From CAISIP01 sp031367285 (GTDB lineage Bacteria > Pseudomonadota > Gammaproteobacteria > Burkholderiales > Burkholderiaceae_C), in NCBI GenBank assembly GCA_031367285.1, contig JANLPN010000382.1, positions 1 to 36,988 of the forward strand: a DNA stretch of 36,988 bases, given 5' to 3'. The stretch's first letter is position 1, and every line of letters starts with the position of its first letter. Of the stretch, positions 10,016-17,742 are shown one piece after another. The position numbers and the translations under genes are program-made. The notes under the pieces were generated by a model. That model was not told the origin of the DNA, searched no databases, and saw nothing but the letters and a program-made list of their open reading frames with translations.

Positions 10016-11029
10016 ATGGCTGAACAAACCGTATTGGTGGTGGACGACGAGCCTGCCAATCTGGCACTCATGCTCGAGACGCTGGCCGGCAGCTACCGGC
10101 TCGTATTTGCAAGCGATGGCGCCGAAACTCTGCGCGCAATAGCCAAACACCAACCGGCCCTGGTGCTGCTGGACGTCGATCTGCCCGACACCAACGGGTA
10201 CGACCTGTGCCGCAAGATCAAGCAGCTTGACAGCACGCAGTCGGTCCAGGTGATTTTCGTCACCGGCTTCACCGATCCGGAACACGAGGCCCTGGGTTTC
10301 GAGGCCGGCGGCGTGGACTACATCGTCAAGCCGATCTCGCCGGTGCTGGTCCGGGCACGGGTCGCCGCGCATCTCTCCCTGGTGCGTGCCGACGCGCTGG
10401 AGCAGAGTTACCGCGAGGCCATACTGATGCTCGGGCACGCCGGGCACTACAACGACAGCTTTACGGGTGCGCACATCTGGCGCATGGCGGCCTACGCCAA
10501 GGAAATCGCGCTTGCCAGCGGCTGGGGCGCGGAGCGCAGCCTGCAGCTCGAACTGGCCGCCCCGATGCACGACACCGGCAAGCTCGGCGTGCCGCAGGCC
10601 ATTTTGTGCAAGCCCGGGCCGCTCGACGCGGCCGAATGGGAGGTCATGAAAAGGCATACCCGCGTAGGCCACGACATCCTGACCAAAAGCGAAGCGCCGG
10701 TGTTCCTGCTGGCGGCCGAAATTGCCCTGCACCACCATGAGAAGTGGGACGGCAGCGGTTATCCCGACGGCCTGCGCGGCGAGGCTATTCCCGAGTCGGC
10801 GCGCATCGTGGCGCTGGCCGACGTGTTCGACGCTTTGAGCATGACGCGACCGTACAAGGGGCCATGGCCACTGGCGCGGATCGTGGACACCATCAACCTC
10901 GGCGCCGGAGTGCATTTCGACCCCGACCTGGTGCGCATTTTTACGTCCATACTGCCGCGGCTGCTGGAGATTCGCGACCGCTGGGCCAAGGTCGAGCAGA
11001 CGGGGGCCGAGGTGGCCGTTCAGGGTTGA
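10016..11029 (+). CDS. Response regulator with HD-GYP domain (c-di-GMP phosphodiesterase, RpfG-like)
   Basis: A 337-residue two-domain regulator: receiver (about 5-120) with acidic pair DDE and phosphoacceptor Asp53, then an HD-GYP domain (about 135-325). The HD pair is His185-Asp186 (MHDTGKLG), and the GYP motif is intact at 248-250 within HHEKWDGSGYP. Both point to an active metal-dependent phosphodiesterase that degrades cyclic di-GMP when its receiver is phosphorylated. The gene begins 2 nt after the kinase stop with a good purine-rich ribosome site, making the kinase the likely phosphodonor through its Hpt domain. It converges with the carbamoylase gene, with only 4 nt between stop codons and no obvious terminator in the gap. 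The RpfG-type architecture is well established; the cellular process controlled here is unknown. Confidence 0.94.
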   Translation: MAEQTVLVVDDEPANLALMLETLAGSYRLVFASDGAETLRAIAKHQPALVLLDVDLPDTNGYDLCRKIKQLDSTQSVQVIFVTGFTDPEHEALGFEAGGVDYIVKPISPVLVRARVAAHLSLVRADALEQSYREAILMLGHAGHYNDSFTGAHIWRMAAYAKEIALASGWGAERSLQLELAAPMHDTGKLGVPQAILCKPGPLDAAEWEVMKRHTRVGHDILTKSEAPVFLLAAEIALHHHEKWDGSGYPDGLRGEAIPESARIVALADVFDALSMTRPYKGPWPLARIVDTINLGAGVHFDPDLVRIFTSILPRLLEIRDRWAKVEQTGAEVAVQG

Positions 11030-11033
11030 TCGG

Positions 11034-11969
11034 TTACGGGGGCGCGATCCGGCCCGTACGCTCGACGAGCATGGCATACGCCTCGGTACGCCGGTGCCGC
11101 GCGAAGTTGAAAGTGGTTTCGCGGTACGAACGGCCCAAGTCCAGGTTGCAGCAGGCCACGATCACTTCGTCGCCGCTGCTGGTGCTGCGCGCCACGATCT
11201 CGCCGGTGGGTGCAATGATGCAGCTGCCGGCGATCATGTCCACGCCTTCCTCCACGCCGGCTTTGGCGATGCCGATGACCCAACAGCTATTCTGGTAGGC
11301 ACCCGACTGCAAACACAGCTCGTTGTGAAATTGGCCGAGCCGGTCGTGATCGGGCGCGGCCGGGTGGTGCACCGGCGTGTTGTAGCCGCAAAAAATCATG
11401 TCCACCGCCTGCAGACCCAACACGCGGTAGGACTCGGGCCAACGCCTGTCATTGCAGATCATCATGCCCGCCACGCCACCATAGGCGTGCCAGGCGCCAA
11501 AACCCAGGTCGCCGACTTCGAAGTAACGCTTCTCCAGATTCTGGAACGGTGTGTCGGGCCGGTGGTCCGCGTGGCCAGGCAGATGGATCTTGCGGTACTT
11601 GCCGATGATCCGGCCGTTTGCATTGACCAGGATCGACGAGTTGAAGCGCCTCTTGCGCCCGGCCGAAAAGTCGAGTTCGCAATAACCGAGCTGAAAACCC
11701 AGTCCCAGGCGGCGCGCCTCCTCGAACAGCGGCAGAGTGTGCGGGCCCGGCATCTCGCGCTCAAACCAGGCGTCCACCTCCGCCTCGTCTTCGGTCCACC
11801 AGTGCGGGAAAAATGCGGTGAGCGCTGCTTCCGGGTAAGCCACGACCTCGGCGCCCATGGCCTTGGCCTGGCGCATCATGGCGATCAAACGCTCGACCAC
11901 CTGGGCCCGGCTCTCGGAGCGGGCGATCGGGCCCATTTGCGCGGCGGCTATTACAACGGTGCGGGTCAT
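11034..11969 (-). CDS. N-carbamoyl-D-amino-acid hydrolase (nitrilase superfamily)
   Basis: Predicted to hydrolyse N-carbamoyl-D-amino acids to the free D-amino acid, CO2 and ammonia, the last step of hydantoin catabolism. The 311-residue protein resembles the Agrobacterium D-carbamoylase along its length, from my recollection of that sequence: same start (MTR), FFP after the catalytic glutamate, KRRFN, YRKIHLPGH, ICNDRRWPE and GGYNTP-like boxes. The triad is Glu47, Lys near 127 and Cys172, at family positions. No hydantoinase is present in the window, so the true substrate could be another N-carbamoyl or amide compound. The start ATG 11969 sits behind GGAGAC, which belongs to an exact 62-bp repeat shared with the gfa gene at 22618. 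It follows the two dehydrogenase genes on the same strand and may join their transcript or use its own leader. Confidence 0.88.
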   Translation of the reverse strand: MTRTVVIAAAQMGPIARSESRAQVVERLIAMMRQAKAMGAEVVAYPEAALTAFFPHWWTEDEAEVDAWFEREMPGPHTLPLFEEARRLGLGFQLGYCELDFSAGRKRRFNSSILVNANGRIIGKYRKIHLPGHADHRPDTPFQNLEKRYFEVGDLGFGAWHAYGGVAGMMICNDRRWPESYRVLGLQAVDMIFCGYNTPVHHPAAPDHDRLGQFHNELCLQSGAYQNSCWVIGIAKAGVEEGVDMIAGSCIIAPTGEIVARSTSSGDEVIVACCNLDLGRSYRETTFNFARHRRTEAYAMLVERTGRIAPP

Positions 11970-11973
11970 GGGG

Positions 11974-12035
11974 GTCTCCGTGCGCCGGTCAAAACCGGCA
12001 AAGTGTTGTGAATGAAAGAGTCATACGTTGAAAGC
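11974..12035. repeat. 62-bp direct repeat, copy 1 (leader of carbamoylase gene)
   Basis: Bases 11974-12035 are identical, base for base, to 22625-22686 and in the same orientation; the match ends abruptly on both sides. Read on the minus strand it ends in ACGGAGAC, the Shine-Dalgarno of the carbamoylase, 4 nt before its ATG. Inside is a perfect 6-bp hairpin GCCGGT-tttg-ACCGGC just upstream of that site. It lies 34 nt after the stop of the preceding dehydrogenase. Confidence 0.95.
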
Positions 12036-12069
12036 TTAGCCAGTTACGGCGGCCCCGAGTCATGCGCTT

Positions 12070-13122
12070 TCAGTACATCAGCTTCTTGTCAAGAATATTG
12101 TGCAGTTGGTCCAATTTGCCGCTGAGGTAGATGTCAATATTCCCGCAAAAAATTTCCGTGATCTTGATGTTTTCGGTGGTGACCGTGCTCGCCGAGTGCG
12201 GGCATATCAGCACGTTGGGCATGTCCCATAACGAGCTTGATGCGGGCAGCGGTTCTATCGCCGCAACGTCCAGCGCCGCGAACGCGATCTTGCCGCTTCT
12301 CAAGGCTTCGATCATCGCGACTTCGTCTATCGTGCTGCCCCGACCGGTGTTGACGAATGCGCAGCCGTCACGCATCGCCGTTATCGCCGAGCGGTCCAGC
12401 ATGTTGCGGGTCTCCACCGTGTCCGGTACGGTGGAGACGATGGCGTCGGCCAGGGGAAGAAGCCGGCGCAATTCCGGAACGCCGTGGATTTCATCAAAGA
12501 CATGTTTGTGTTCCCGCGGCTTTTCGGGACTGCGTGTGACGGCGATGACGCGCATGCCCAGGGCGCGCGCTACAACGGCGACGGCGCGCGCAAGGTCACC
12601 GGCACCGATGGTGAGCAGGGTTCGGCCCGCAACCTCCTCGTCGCAGTAACGCTCCCAGCGATGGGCGCGCTGTTCGGCTTCCAGAAAGCGGGCCTTTCGA
12701 AAATGCATCAGCAGGGCCATGAAAGTCCACTCGGCCAGCGGGCCGGAATGGACGCCGCGCGCTGTGGTGATGATCATGTCCGACTTGTCCAGGCCGGTTT
12801 TACGGACCATCTCGGCGACACCGCTGCTGCTGCATTGCATCCATTTGGCGTTTTTCGCAAAGACGATGTCGCCTGGGCCGTCCGAGGGCGGGAGCGGGTA
12901 GTCGAACAGGATTTCGGCGCGCGCCAGCGCCGCGCGCCAGCGTGCGGTCTGCTCCGCCGTGCGCGTGAATGTCAGGACGCCCTTGTGGTCGCAGACGTAG
13001 CGCAGGGGCGGATGCAGGTCGGGTTCGTGGATGACCTCGATCCGTTCGGGCGCTACCGCGCGGATTTTCGCGACGAGTTCCGCTTCCAGCGGGGAGGTGA
13101 TGAATAGCGGAATCTTTGGCAT
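12070..13122 (-). CDS. D-2-hydroxyacid dehydrogenase, paralogue 1
   Basis: An NAD(P)-dependent oxidoreductase interconverting a 2-oxoacid and a D-2-hydroxyacid; the exact substrate is not readable. The 350-residue protein has a catalytic domain in two halves around a Rossmann core. The nucleotide motif is GAGDLAR (about 155-162). The catalytic Arg is in NTGRG, the Glu in AAIEPLP and the His in PHSAS. This PHSAS form, instead of the commoner PHxAG, is shared with the next gene. I start at ATG 13122 (MPKIPLFITSPLEAE), which aligns with the start of the paralogue; the reading frame stays open upstream but that part is not family-like. It is 40 nt downstream of paralogue 2 and part of the ABC-transporter transcription unit. 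Confidence 0.88.
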   Translation of the reverse strand: MPKIPLFITSPLEAELVAKIRAVAPERIEVIHEPDLHPPLRYVCDHKGVLTFTRTAEQTARWRAALARAEILFDYPLPPSDGPGDIVFAKNAKWMQCSSSGVAEMVRKTGLDKSDMIITTARGVHSGPLAEWTFMALLMHFRKARFLEAEQRAHRWERYCDEEVAGRTLLTIGAGDLARAVAVVARALGMRVIAVTRSPEKPREHKHVFDEIHGVPELRRLLPLADAIVSTVPDTVETRNMLDRSAITAMRDGCAFVNTGRGSTIDEVAMIEALRSGKIAFAALDVAAIEPLPASSSLWDMPNVLICPHSASTVTTENIKITEIFCGNIDIYLSGKLDQLHNILDKKLMY

Positions 13123-13162
13123 CTGCGCTTCTCTGGCTTTCGTTATGCGTGCGGGCTGCTTG

Positions 13163-14200
13163 TCAATAAAGAGCCTGCTTATCGAAGACGTTGCGCATCT
13201 CACCCAAACGGCCATCCAGCCAGCAGCGCAGATTCCAGCAAAAGATGTCGGTGATCTTGGCGTTCTCGCTGGCCACCGTGCTCGCGGAATGTGGGCTGAT
13301 CAACACATTGGGCAAGGTCCACAAAGGGCTGTCCCGCGGCAGCGGCTCCACGGTGGCGACATCCAGCGCCGCGAAGCCGAGGTGGCCGGAGCGCAATGCT
13401 TCCACCAGTGCGGGTTCGTCCACCACCTGCCCGCGTGCGATGTTGACGAAGGCGCTGTTCTTCTTCATCGCCGCAAAGGCCTCGCGATCCATCATGCGTT
13501 CTGTATCCGCCGTATGCGGCACGGTGACGATGGTGGAGTCCGCCCGCGCGAGTGCGGCGTGCAGACCATCGCGCGAGATGATCTCGTCAAACAGCCCGTC
13601 ATGGCTGCGCCCCTTGCCCGCCGTGTGGCCCATTGCCGTGACATGCATTTCGAAAGCGCGGGCTCGTTGCGCAATGCCGCGCGCCAGATCGCCGGCGCCC
13701 ACGACCACGATGCGCCGACCTGCAACCTCTTCGCCACAATAACGGGTCCAGCGGCGCTGTTGCTGTTCGGCTTGCAGGTAGGCAAGCCCACGCCAATGGG
13801 CAAGCAAGGCCATGAACGTAAACTCGGCCAGCGGCCCGGCATGCACACCACGCGCCGTGGTGACGAGGATGTCGGACTTGTCGAGCCCGAACGTTTTGAC
13901 TGCCTGCCCCACGCCGGTGCTGGTGGTCTGGATCCACTTCAGCTGTTTTGCAAGCGCAACATACTCCGGTTTTCGGGGCAGGTCCCAAAAGATGTCTGCA
14001 CTGGCAAGCGCATCCACCCAGCGGCGTTCCTGCTCGGGTGTGCGCGCGATGGGGTGACCCACGTGGTCGGCCACATAACGCTGCCGCGGCAGGAGGTCGG
14101 GCGCATGCACCACCTCCAGCCGGTCCGGCGCGAGCTGGCGAATGCGTTCCACGTTTTCCGCTTCAAGCGGAGAGGTGATGAAGATGCGAAGTTTGGACAC
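13163..14200 (-). CDS. D-2-hydroxyacid dehydrogenase, paralogue 2
   Basis: A 345-residue homologue of the adjacent dehydrogenase, sharing the opening FITSPLEAE, the WTRYCGEEVAGR-like stretch, the Rossmann motif GAGDLARG, the Arg in NIARG, the Glu in VEPLP and the His in PHSAS. The pair clearly arose by tandem duplication and then diverged, most in the coenzyme-domain loops. The start is GTG at 14200; no canonical Shine-Dalgarno precedes it. It lies 18 nt after the binding-protein gene, so the dehydrogenases should be expressed with the importer and act on an imported compound or its oxoacid product. Reduction of an oxoacid from the nearby aminotransferase is one possible link, inferred from position only. 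Confidence 0.88.
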   Translation of the reverse strand: MSKLRIFITSPLEAENVERIRQLAPDRLEVVHAPDLLPRQRYVADHVGHPIARTPEQERRWVDALASADIFWDLPRKPEYVALAKQLKWIQTTSTGVGQAVKTFGLDKSDILVTTARGVHAGPLAEFTFMALLAHWRGLAYLQAEQQQRRWTRYCGEEVAGRRIVVVGAGDLARGIAQRARAFEMHVTAMGHTAGKGRSHDGLFDEIISRDGLHAALARADSTIVTVPHTADTERMMDREAFAAMKKNSAFVNIARGQVVDEPALVEALRSGHLGFAALDVATVEPLPRDSPLWTLPNVLISPHSASTVASENAKITDIFCWNLRCWLDGRLGEMRNVFDKQALY

Positions 14201-14218
14201 TGGAGGAAAGGATTGGTG

Positions 14219-15787
14219 TTATTCCTTCACGCCCTTGAGCACCAGGTTCAGATACACCCGGCCGTCCGGACGCGCCTGGTACGTCAGGCGTTTCGACACA
14301 CCGTACAGGGTAGGCTCAGGGAACATCCAGATAACAGGCGCCTGCTCGGCCACATAGGCTTGTGCCGCATTGCACATCGCCGGCCATTTGCTCTGGTCGA
14401 ACTCCTGGCTGAAGGCCTTGAACATGGCTTCGAACTTCTCGTCCACCCAGCTCATGCGGTTGGAGCCCGAATCCTTCTGCACCAGCAGCAGATCGCCCTG
14501 ACAGGTGTAGTCGGGACCGGACGAGCTGTTCATCAGATCGCGGAAGCCGGCCCCCTGCTTGGCACGCATTTGCGCGCTGACGGCGCTGCTGATGACCCGC
14601 AGGTCCTTGATCTCGATGCCCACGGCTTTCCACGAGTCGGCCATCACCTGCGCCACTTCCTTGTCCATCAGGTAAGAGCCGTTGGTGGTGTCGAAGTTGA
14701 GCGAAAGCCGCACACCGCCTTTGACGCGCACGCCATCGGCACCGGGCACCCAACCCGCCTCGGAGAGGAGCTGTTTTGCCTTGGCGGAATTGAAGCCGTA
14801 AGGCTTCAGATTGGGGTTGTTGTAGGGCGAGTTGACGAGGTCGATGGAACACTTGGCCATACCGCCAAACAGTCCGGTGGCAATCTCGTCGCAATCGATC
14901 GCGTAGTTCATCGCCTGCCGCACGCGCACATCCGCCAAGGCAGGGTGCTGGCCCTGCTTGAGGTTGATGAAGAGCCGCCGGTAACTGGGCGCCACGATCA
15001 CGTTGACGCCCGCTTTTTCCAGGTCGGGCTTCAGGTCCGGGGGCACGCCCACCATCAGGTCGGCGGAACCCGCCTTGAGCTCGCTGATGCGCGTGGCGAC
15101 TTCGGGCACCGCCTTGACGATGACGTCATCCACCGGTGGCTTGCCCAGCCGGTATTTGTCGAAGGCCTTCAGGACCATGCCCTCGCCGGGCTTGTAGGAA
15201 ACGAATCGGTAGCCGCCGGCGCCCACCGGCGCGAAAACGACCTTTTCCGGAGGGTTCTCTGAATAGTATTTGGGCGGAAGAATCGACAGTTCCGGGTTGA
15301 CCATGTGCGATGTGATGATCGGGTCCGGTGCCTGCATCACGATGCGGGTGGTCAGGTTGTCGATCTTCTCCATGCGGTCGTATTTAAGGGCACCGAGCGC
15401 GAAGTTCAGGTCGCCCTTGCCTGCGGCGAACAGCGTCTTGGCACGCGTGAAGGTGAAGACGACGGCATCGGCATTGATGGGCTCGCCGTTGTGGAACACC
15501 AGGTTCGGCCGGATCTTGATTTCCCAGGTCAGCGGGTTGATCAGCTTGATGGACTCCGCGACGGCCGGCACGACCTTGCCGTCGTTGTCCAGGCGGAACA
15601 GCCCCTCGTGAATCGACAACATGATGCCCGCGCTGGCTGACGAGAACATCGGGTCCAGCCCGATGGGCTCGGCACTGTCCAGAAACACCACGGGCTTGCC
15701 CGCGGCAAGAACCGGAGCAGCGGCCAGCGTGCCCAAGGCGATGCCCAGGGCCAGGATGGAACGTTGGATGACGCGTACAGGTTTCAT
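14219..15787 (-). CDS. ABC transporter substrate-binding protein, family 5 (importer 1)
   Basis: A 522-residue periplasmic solute-binding protein of the peptide/nickel/opine family (SBP_bac_5). A Sec signal peptide is clear: basic MKPVRVIQR, a hydrophobic core, then cleavage near AAPVLAA at about residue 28. No lipobox cysteine. Typical features follow, including LDPMFSSASA near the N-terminus, NPLTWEIKIRPNL and FHNGEPINADAVVFTF. These proteins bind di/oligopeptides, opines or modified amino acids, and sequence alone does not say which. A good ribosome site (AAGGAAATTCACC) precedes ATG 15787. It lies 64 nt after the DppC-like permease gene and before the two dehydrogenases. High expression relative to the permeases is plausible from this strong site. 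Confidence 0.92.
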   Translation of the reverse strand: MKPVRVIQRSILALGIALGTLAAAPVLAAGKPVVFLDSAEPIGLDPMFSSASAGIMLSIHEGLFRLDNDGKVVPAVAESIKLINPLTWEIKIRPNLVFHNGEPINADAVVFTFTRAKTLFAAGKGDLNFALGALKYDRMEKIDNLTTRIVMQAPDPIITSHMVNPELSILPPKYYSENPPEKVVFAPVGAGGYRFVSYKPGEGMVLKAFDKYRLGKPPVDDVIVKAVPEVATRISELKAGSADLMVGVPPDLKPDLEKAGVNVIVAPSYRRLFINLKQGQHPALADVRVRQAMNYAIDCDEIATGLFGGMAKCSIDLVNSPYNNPNLKPYGFNSAKAKQLLSEAGWVPGADGVRVKGGVRLSLNFDTTNGSYLMDKEVAQVMADSWKAVGIEIKDLRVISSAVSAQMRAKQGAGFRDLMNSSSGPDYTCQGDLLLVQKDSGSNRMSWVDEKFEAMFKAFSQEFDQSKWPAMCNAAQAYVAEQAPVIWMFPEPTLYGVSKRLTYQARPDGRVYLNLVLKGVKE

Positions 15788-15851
15788 GGTGAATTTCCTT
15801 GGGTGGTTGATGATGTAAGTGCAGACGTGAGGAAGTGGGCGTGGGGTGGAC

Positions 15852-16811
15852 TCAAACGATGTTCTTCAGCCGGGGGTCGAGATAGTCTCTGAGCCAATCG
15901 CCCAGAACATTGATGGACAGCACGGTGAGCGAGATGGCGATGCCGGCGGGAATGGTCAGCCAGTCCGCAACGCCGATGTACTGGCGCCCATCGGACAGGA
16001 TGGTGCCCCAGCTCGGAATACTGGGCGGAACCCCGACGCCGAGAAAGCTCAGCGAGGCTTCGGCCACGATGTTGCTGGCCACCGTAAAACTCGCGATCAC
16101 GATGACCGGGCTCCAGATATTGGGCAGGATGTGCTGGAACAGGATGCGCCATTGCCGCTCACCCGTGGCACGCGCCGCCAGCACGAATTCGTCGTTCTTG
16201 ATGGCCAGCACCTGGCTGCGCACAATCCGCCCATACTGCACCCAGCCCGTCAGCCCCAGCACCAGGATCAGCTTGTCAAGTCCGCTGCCGAGCACGGCCA
16301 TGATGGTGAGCGCGAGCAGGATGGTGGGAAAGGACAACTGGATATCGCAGATGCGCATGAACACTTCGTCCACCAGCCCGCCAAAGTAACCGGACAGCAA
16401 ACCCACCAGCAGTCCGACGGCGCCTGATATGAGCACGGCCGACAGCCCCACCACCAGCGACACACGCGCGCCGTAGATGAGCCGGCTGAAAACGTCGCGG
16501 CCCAGTGCGTCGGTGCCCAGCAAATACGTGATGCCGGCACGGTTGGTATAGAGCGGCGGCTTGAGCCGCTGGATCAGCTTGATGACCGAGGGATCGTTCG
16601 GTGCGATCCATGGCGCGGCGATGGCGGCGACCACTACGAGAAAAATAATGAACACGCAGAGCATGGCGGCCTTGCTGCGATACAGCCTGGGCAGGAACTG
16701 GCTCGCCTGCGCGCGCGCGGCGGCGGGCTGTGACACAGCGGGTGCCTCGACAGCAACGCTCTGGTTCAACGGAGCGGCCTTGTCTTCTGGCGAATATTCA
16801 AGCTGTGTCAT
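15852..16811 (-). CDS. ABC transporter permease, DppC/OppC-like (importer 1)
   Basis: A 319-residue inner-membrane permease of the binding-protein-dependent transport family, pairing with the DppB-like partner. A polar, Ala/Gln-rich cytoplasmic N-terminus of about 48 residues precedes helix one (SKAAMLCVFIIFLVVV). The OppC-N-type segment with LLGTDALGRDVFSR is present, then five more helices. The coupling loop (EAA motif) that contacts the ATPases is around AARATGERQWRILFQHILPN. The start ATG 16811 overlaps the DppB-like stop as ATGA, so translation is probably coupled. The frame stays open far upstream but overlaps the DppB-like coding sequence and has no family content there. Confidence 0.93.
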   Translation of the reverse strand: MTQLEYSPEDKAAPLNQSVAVEAPAVSQPAAARAQASQFLPRLYRSKAAMLCVFIIFLVVVAAIAAPWIAPNDPSVIKLIQRLKPPLYTNRAGITYLLGTDALGRDVFSRLIYGARVSLVVGLSAVLISGAVGLLVGLLSGYFGGLVDEVFMRICDIQLSFPTILLALTIMAVLGSGLDKLILVLGLTGWVQYGRIVRSQVLAIKNDEFVLAARATGERQWRILFQHILPNIWSPVIVIASFTVASNIVAEASLSFLGVGVPPSIPSWGTILSDGRQYIGVADWLTIPAGIAISLTVLSINVLGDWLRDYLDPRLKNIV

Positions 16812-17734
16812 GCGCCGTACCGGATGCGTGGATCGATCCATGAATACGCGATGTCGATCAGCAGGTTCACGCCCGAGAAGATCAGCGCCAGCATGATCAC
16901 CCCGGCCTGGACTACGTAAAAGTCCTTGGACCCGATGGCAGAGACGATCTCGCGGCCCACGCCCGGCCAGCCAAAAATCGTCTCGGTGATGACCGAGCCA
17001 CCGAGCAGAAAACCGGCTTCGAGGCCGATCGCGGTGACGATGGGCAGCAGCGAATTGCGCAGCACATGCGAATAGACGACACGGGTTTCCGAGATGCCCT
17101 TGGCGCGCGCCGTACGCACGAAGTCGCGCTGCATCACGTCCAGCATCGAGGAACGGGTCAGCCGCATGTTGCGGGCGATGGGGAACGCAGCGAGCGCAAT
17201 CGCCGGCATGACGAGGTGCTGCCAGGTGCCACTGCCGGAGATGGGCAACCATTTGAGGTGCACGCCGAACAACAGGATCAGCAGGATGCCCAGCCAGAAA
17301 CCCGGAATCGACTGGCCAACGATGGCCAGCATGGTGGCGACGCGGTCCAGCGCCTTGTGCGGGTTCATGGCGGACAACACGCCCAGCGGAATCGAAATCA
17401 GCAACGACAGTACGAAGGCAGCGGAGGCCAGTTTGATGGTCGCCGGCAGCTTGTCGGTGATCACCTGAAAGGCGGGCTGGTGGCGCACGAAGGACTCGCC
17501 GAAGTCACCCTGCAGCGCCTTGCCCACGAAGCTGGCGTACTGCACGTACCATGGTCGGTCGAAGCCCATCTTGACGCGGAATTCCTGAATTTGCACCACG
17601 GTCATCCGATCAGCCTGTTCCCCCAGAATGACCTCGGCCGGGTCCCCGGTCATGAATAACATTCCGAAGGCAACCACACTGACGCCGAAGACGACGATCA
17701 GGGACTGGAGCAGGCGGCGAATGGCGTAACGCAT
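16808..17734 (-). CDS. ABC transporter permease, DppB/OppB-like (importer 1)
   Basis: A 308-residue permease with the canonical DppB opening MRYAIRRLLQSLIVVFGVSVV, the periplasmic LGFDRPWYVQY-like segment, and six predicted membrane helices. The EAA coupling loop lies around RTARAKGISETRVVYSHVLRN, and the family-typical ending is DIAYSWIDPRIRYGA. I use ATG 17734; the frame extends 11 codons upstream without support. The gene starts 8 nt after the second ATPase gene and overlaps the DppC-like gene by 4 nt. With its partner it forms the translocation channel for whatever the family-5 binding protein delivers. Confidence 0.93.
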   Translation of the reverse strand: MRYAIRRLLQSLIVVFGVSVVAFGMLFMTGDPAEVILGEQADRMTVVQIQEFRVKMGFDRPWYVQYASFVGKALQGDFGESFVRHQPAFQVITDKLPATIKLASAAFVLSLLISIPLGVLSAMNPHKALDRVATMLAIVGQSIPGFWLGILLILLFGVHLKWLPISGSGTWQHLVMPAIALAAFPIARNMRLTRSSMLDVMQRDFVRTARAKGISETRVVYSHVLRNSLLPIVTAIGLEAGFLLGGSVITETIFGWPGVGREIVSAIGSKDFYVVQAGVIMLALIFSGVNLLIDIAYSWIDPRIRYGA

Positions 17735-17742
17735 GTCAGTTT

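Noticed and set aside
7728..10067. 779-codon open frame antisense to the hybrid kinase
   Set aside because: It is rich in His, Gln, Arg and Gly without domain motifs, and mirrors the kinase frame, as expected for GC-rich shadow frames.
9461..11077. 538-codon minus-strand frame opposite the kinase end and HD-GYP gene
   Set aside because: Shadow of the HD-GYP gene, which carries intact HD and GYP motifs on the plus strand.
11034..11969. Beta-ureidopropionase or aliphatic nitrilase
   Set aside because: The motifs around the triad and the protein length match D-carbamoylase closely; the other family members have different surrounding boxes.
13031..15262. 743-codon plus-strand frame across the dehydrogenase and binding-protein genes
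   Set aside because: It spans parts of several well-defined minus-strand genes and has no recognisable domain.
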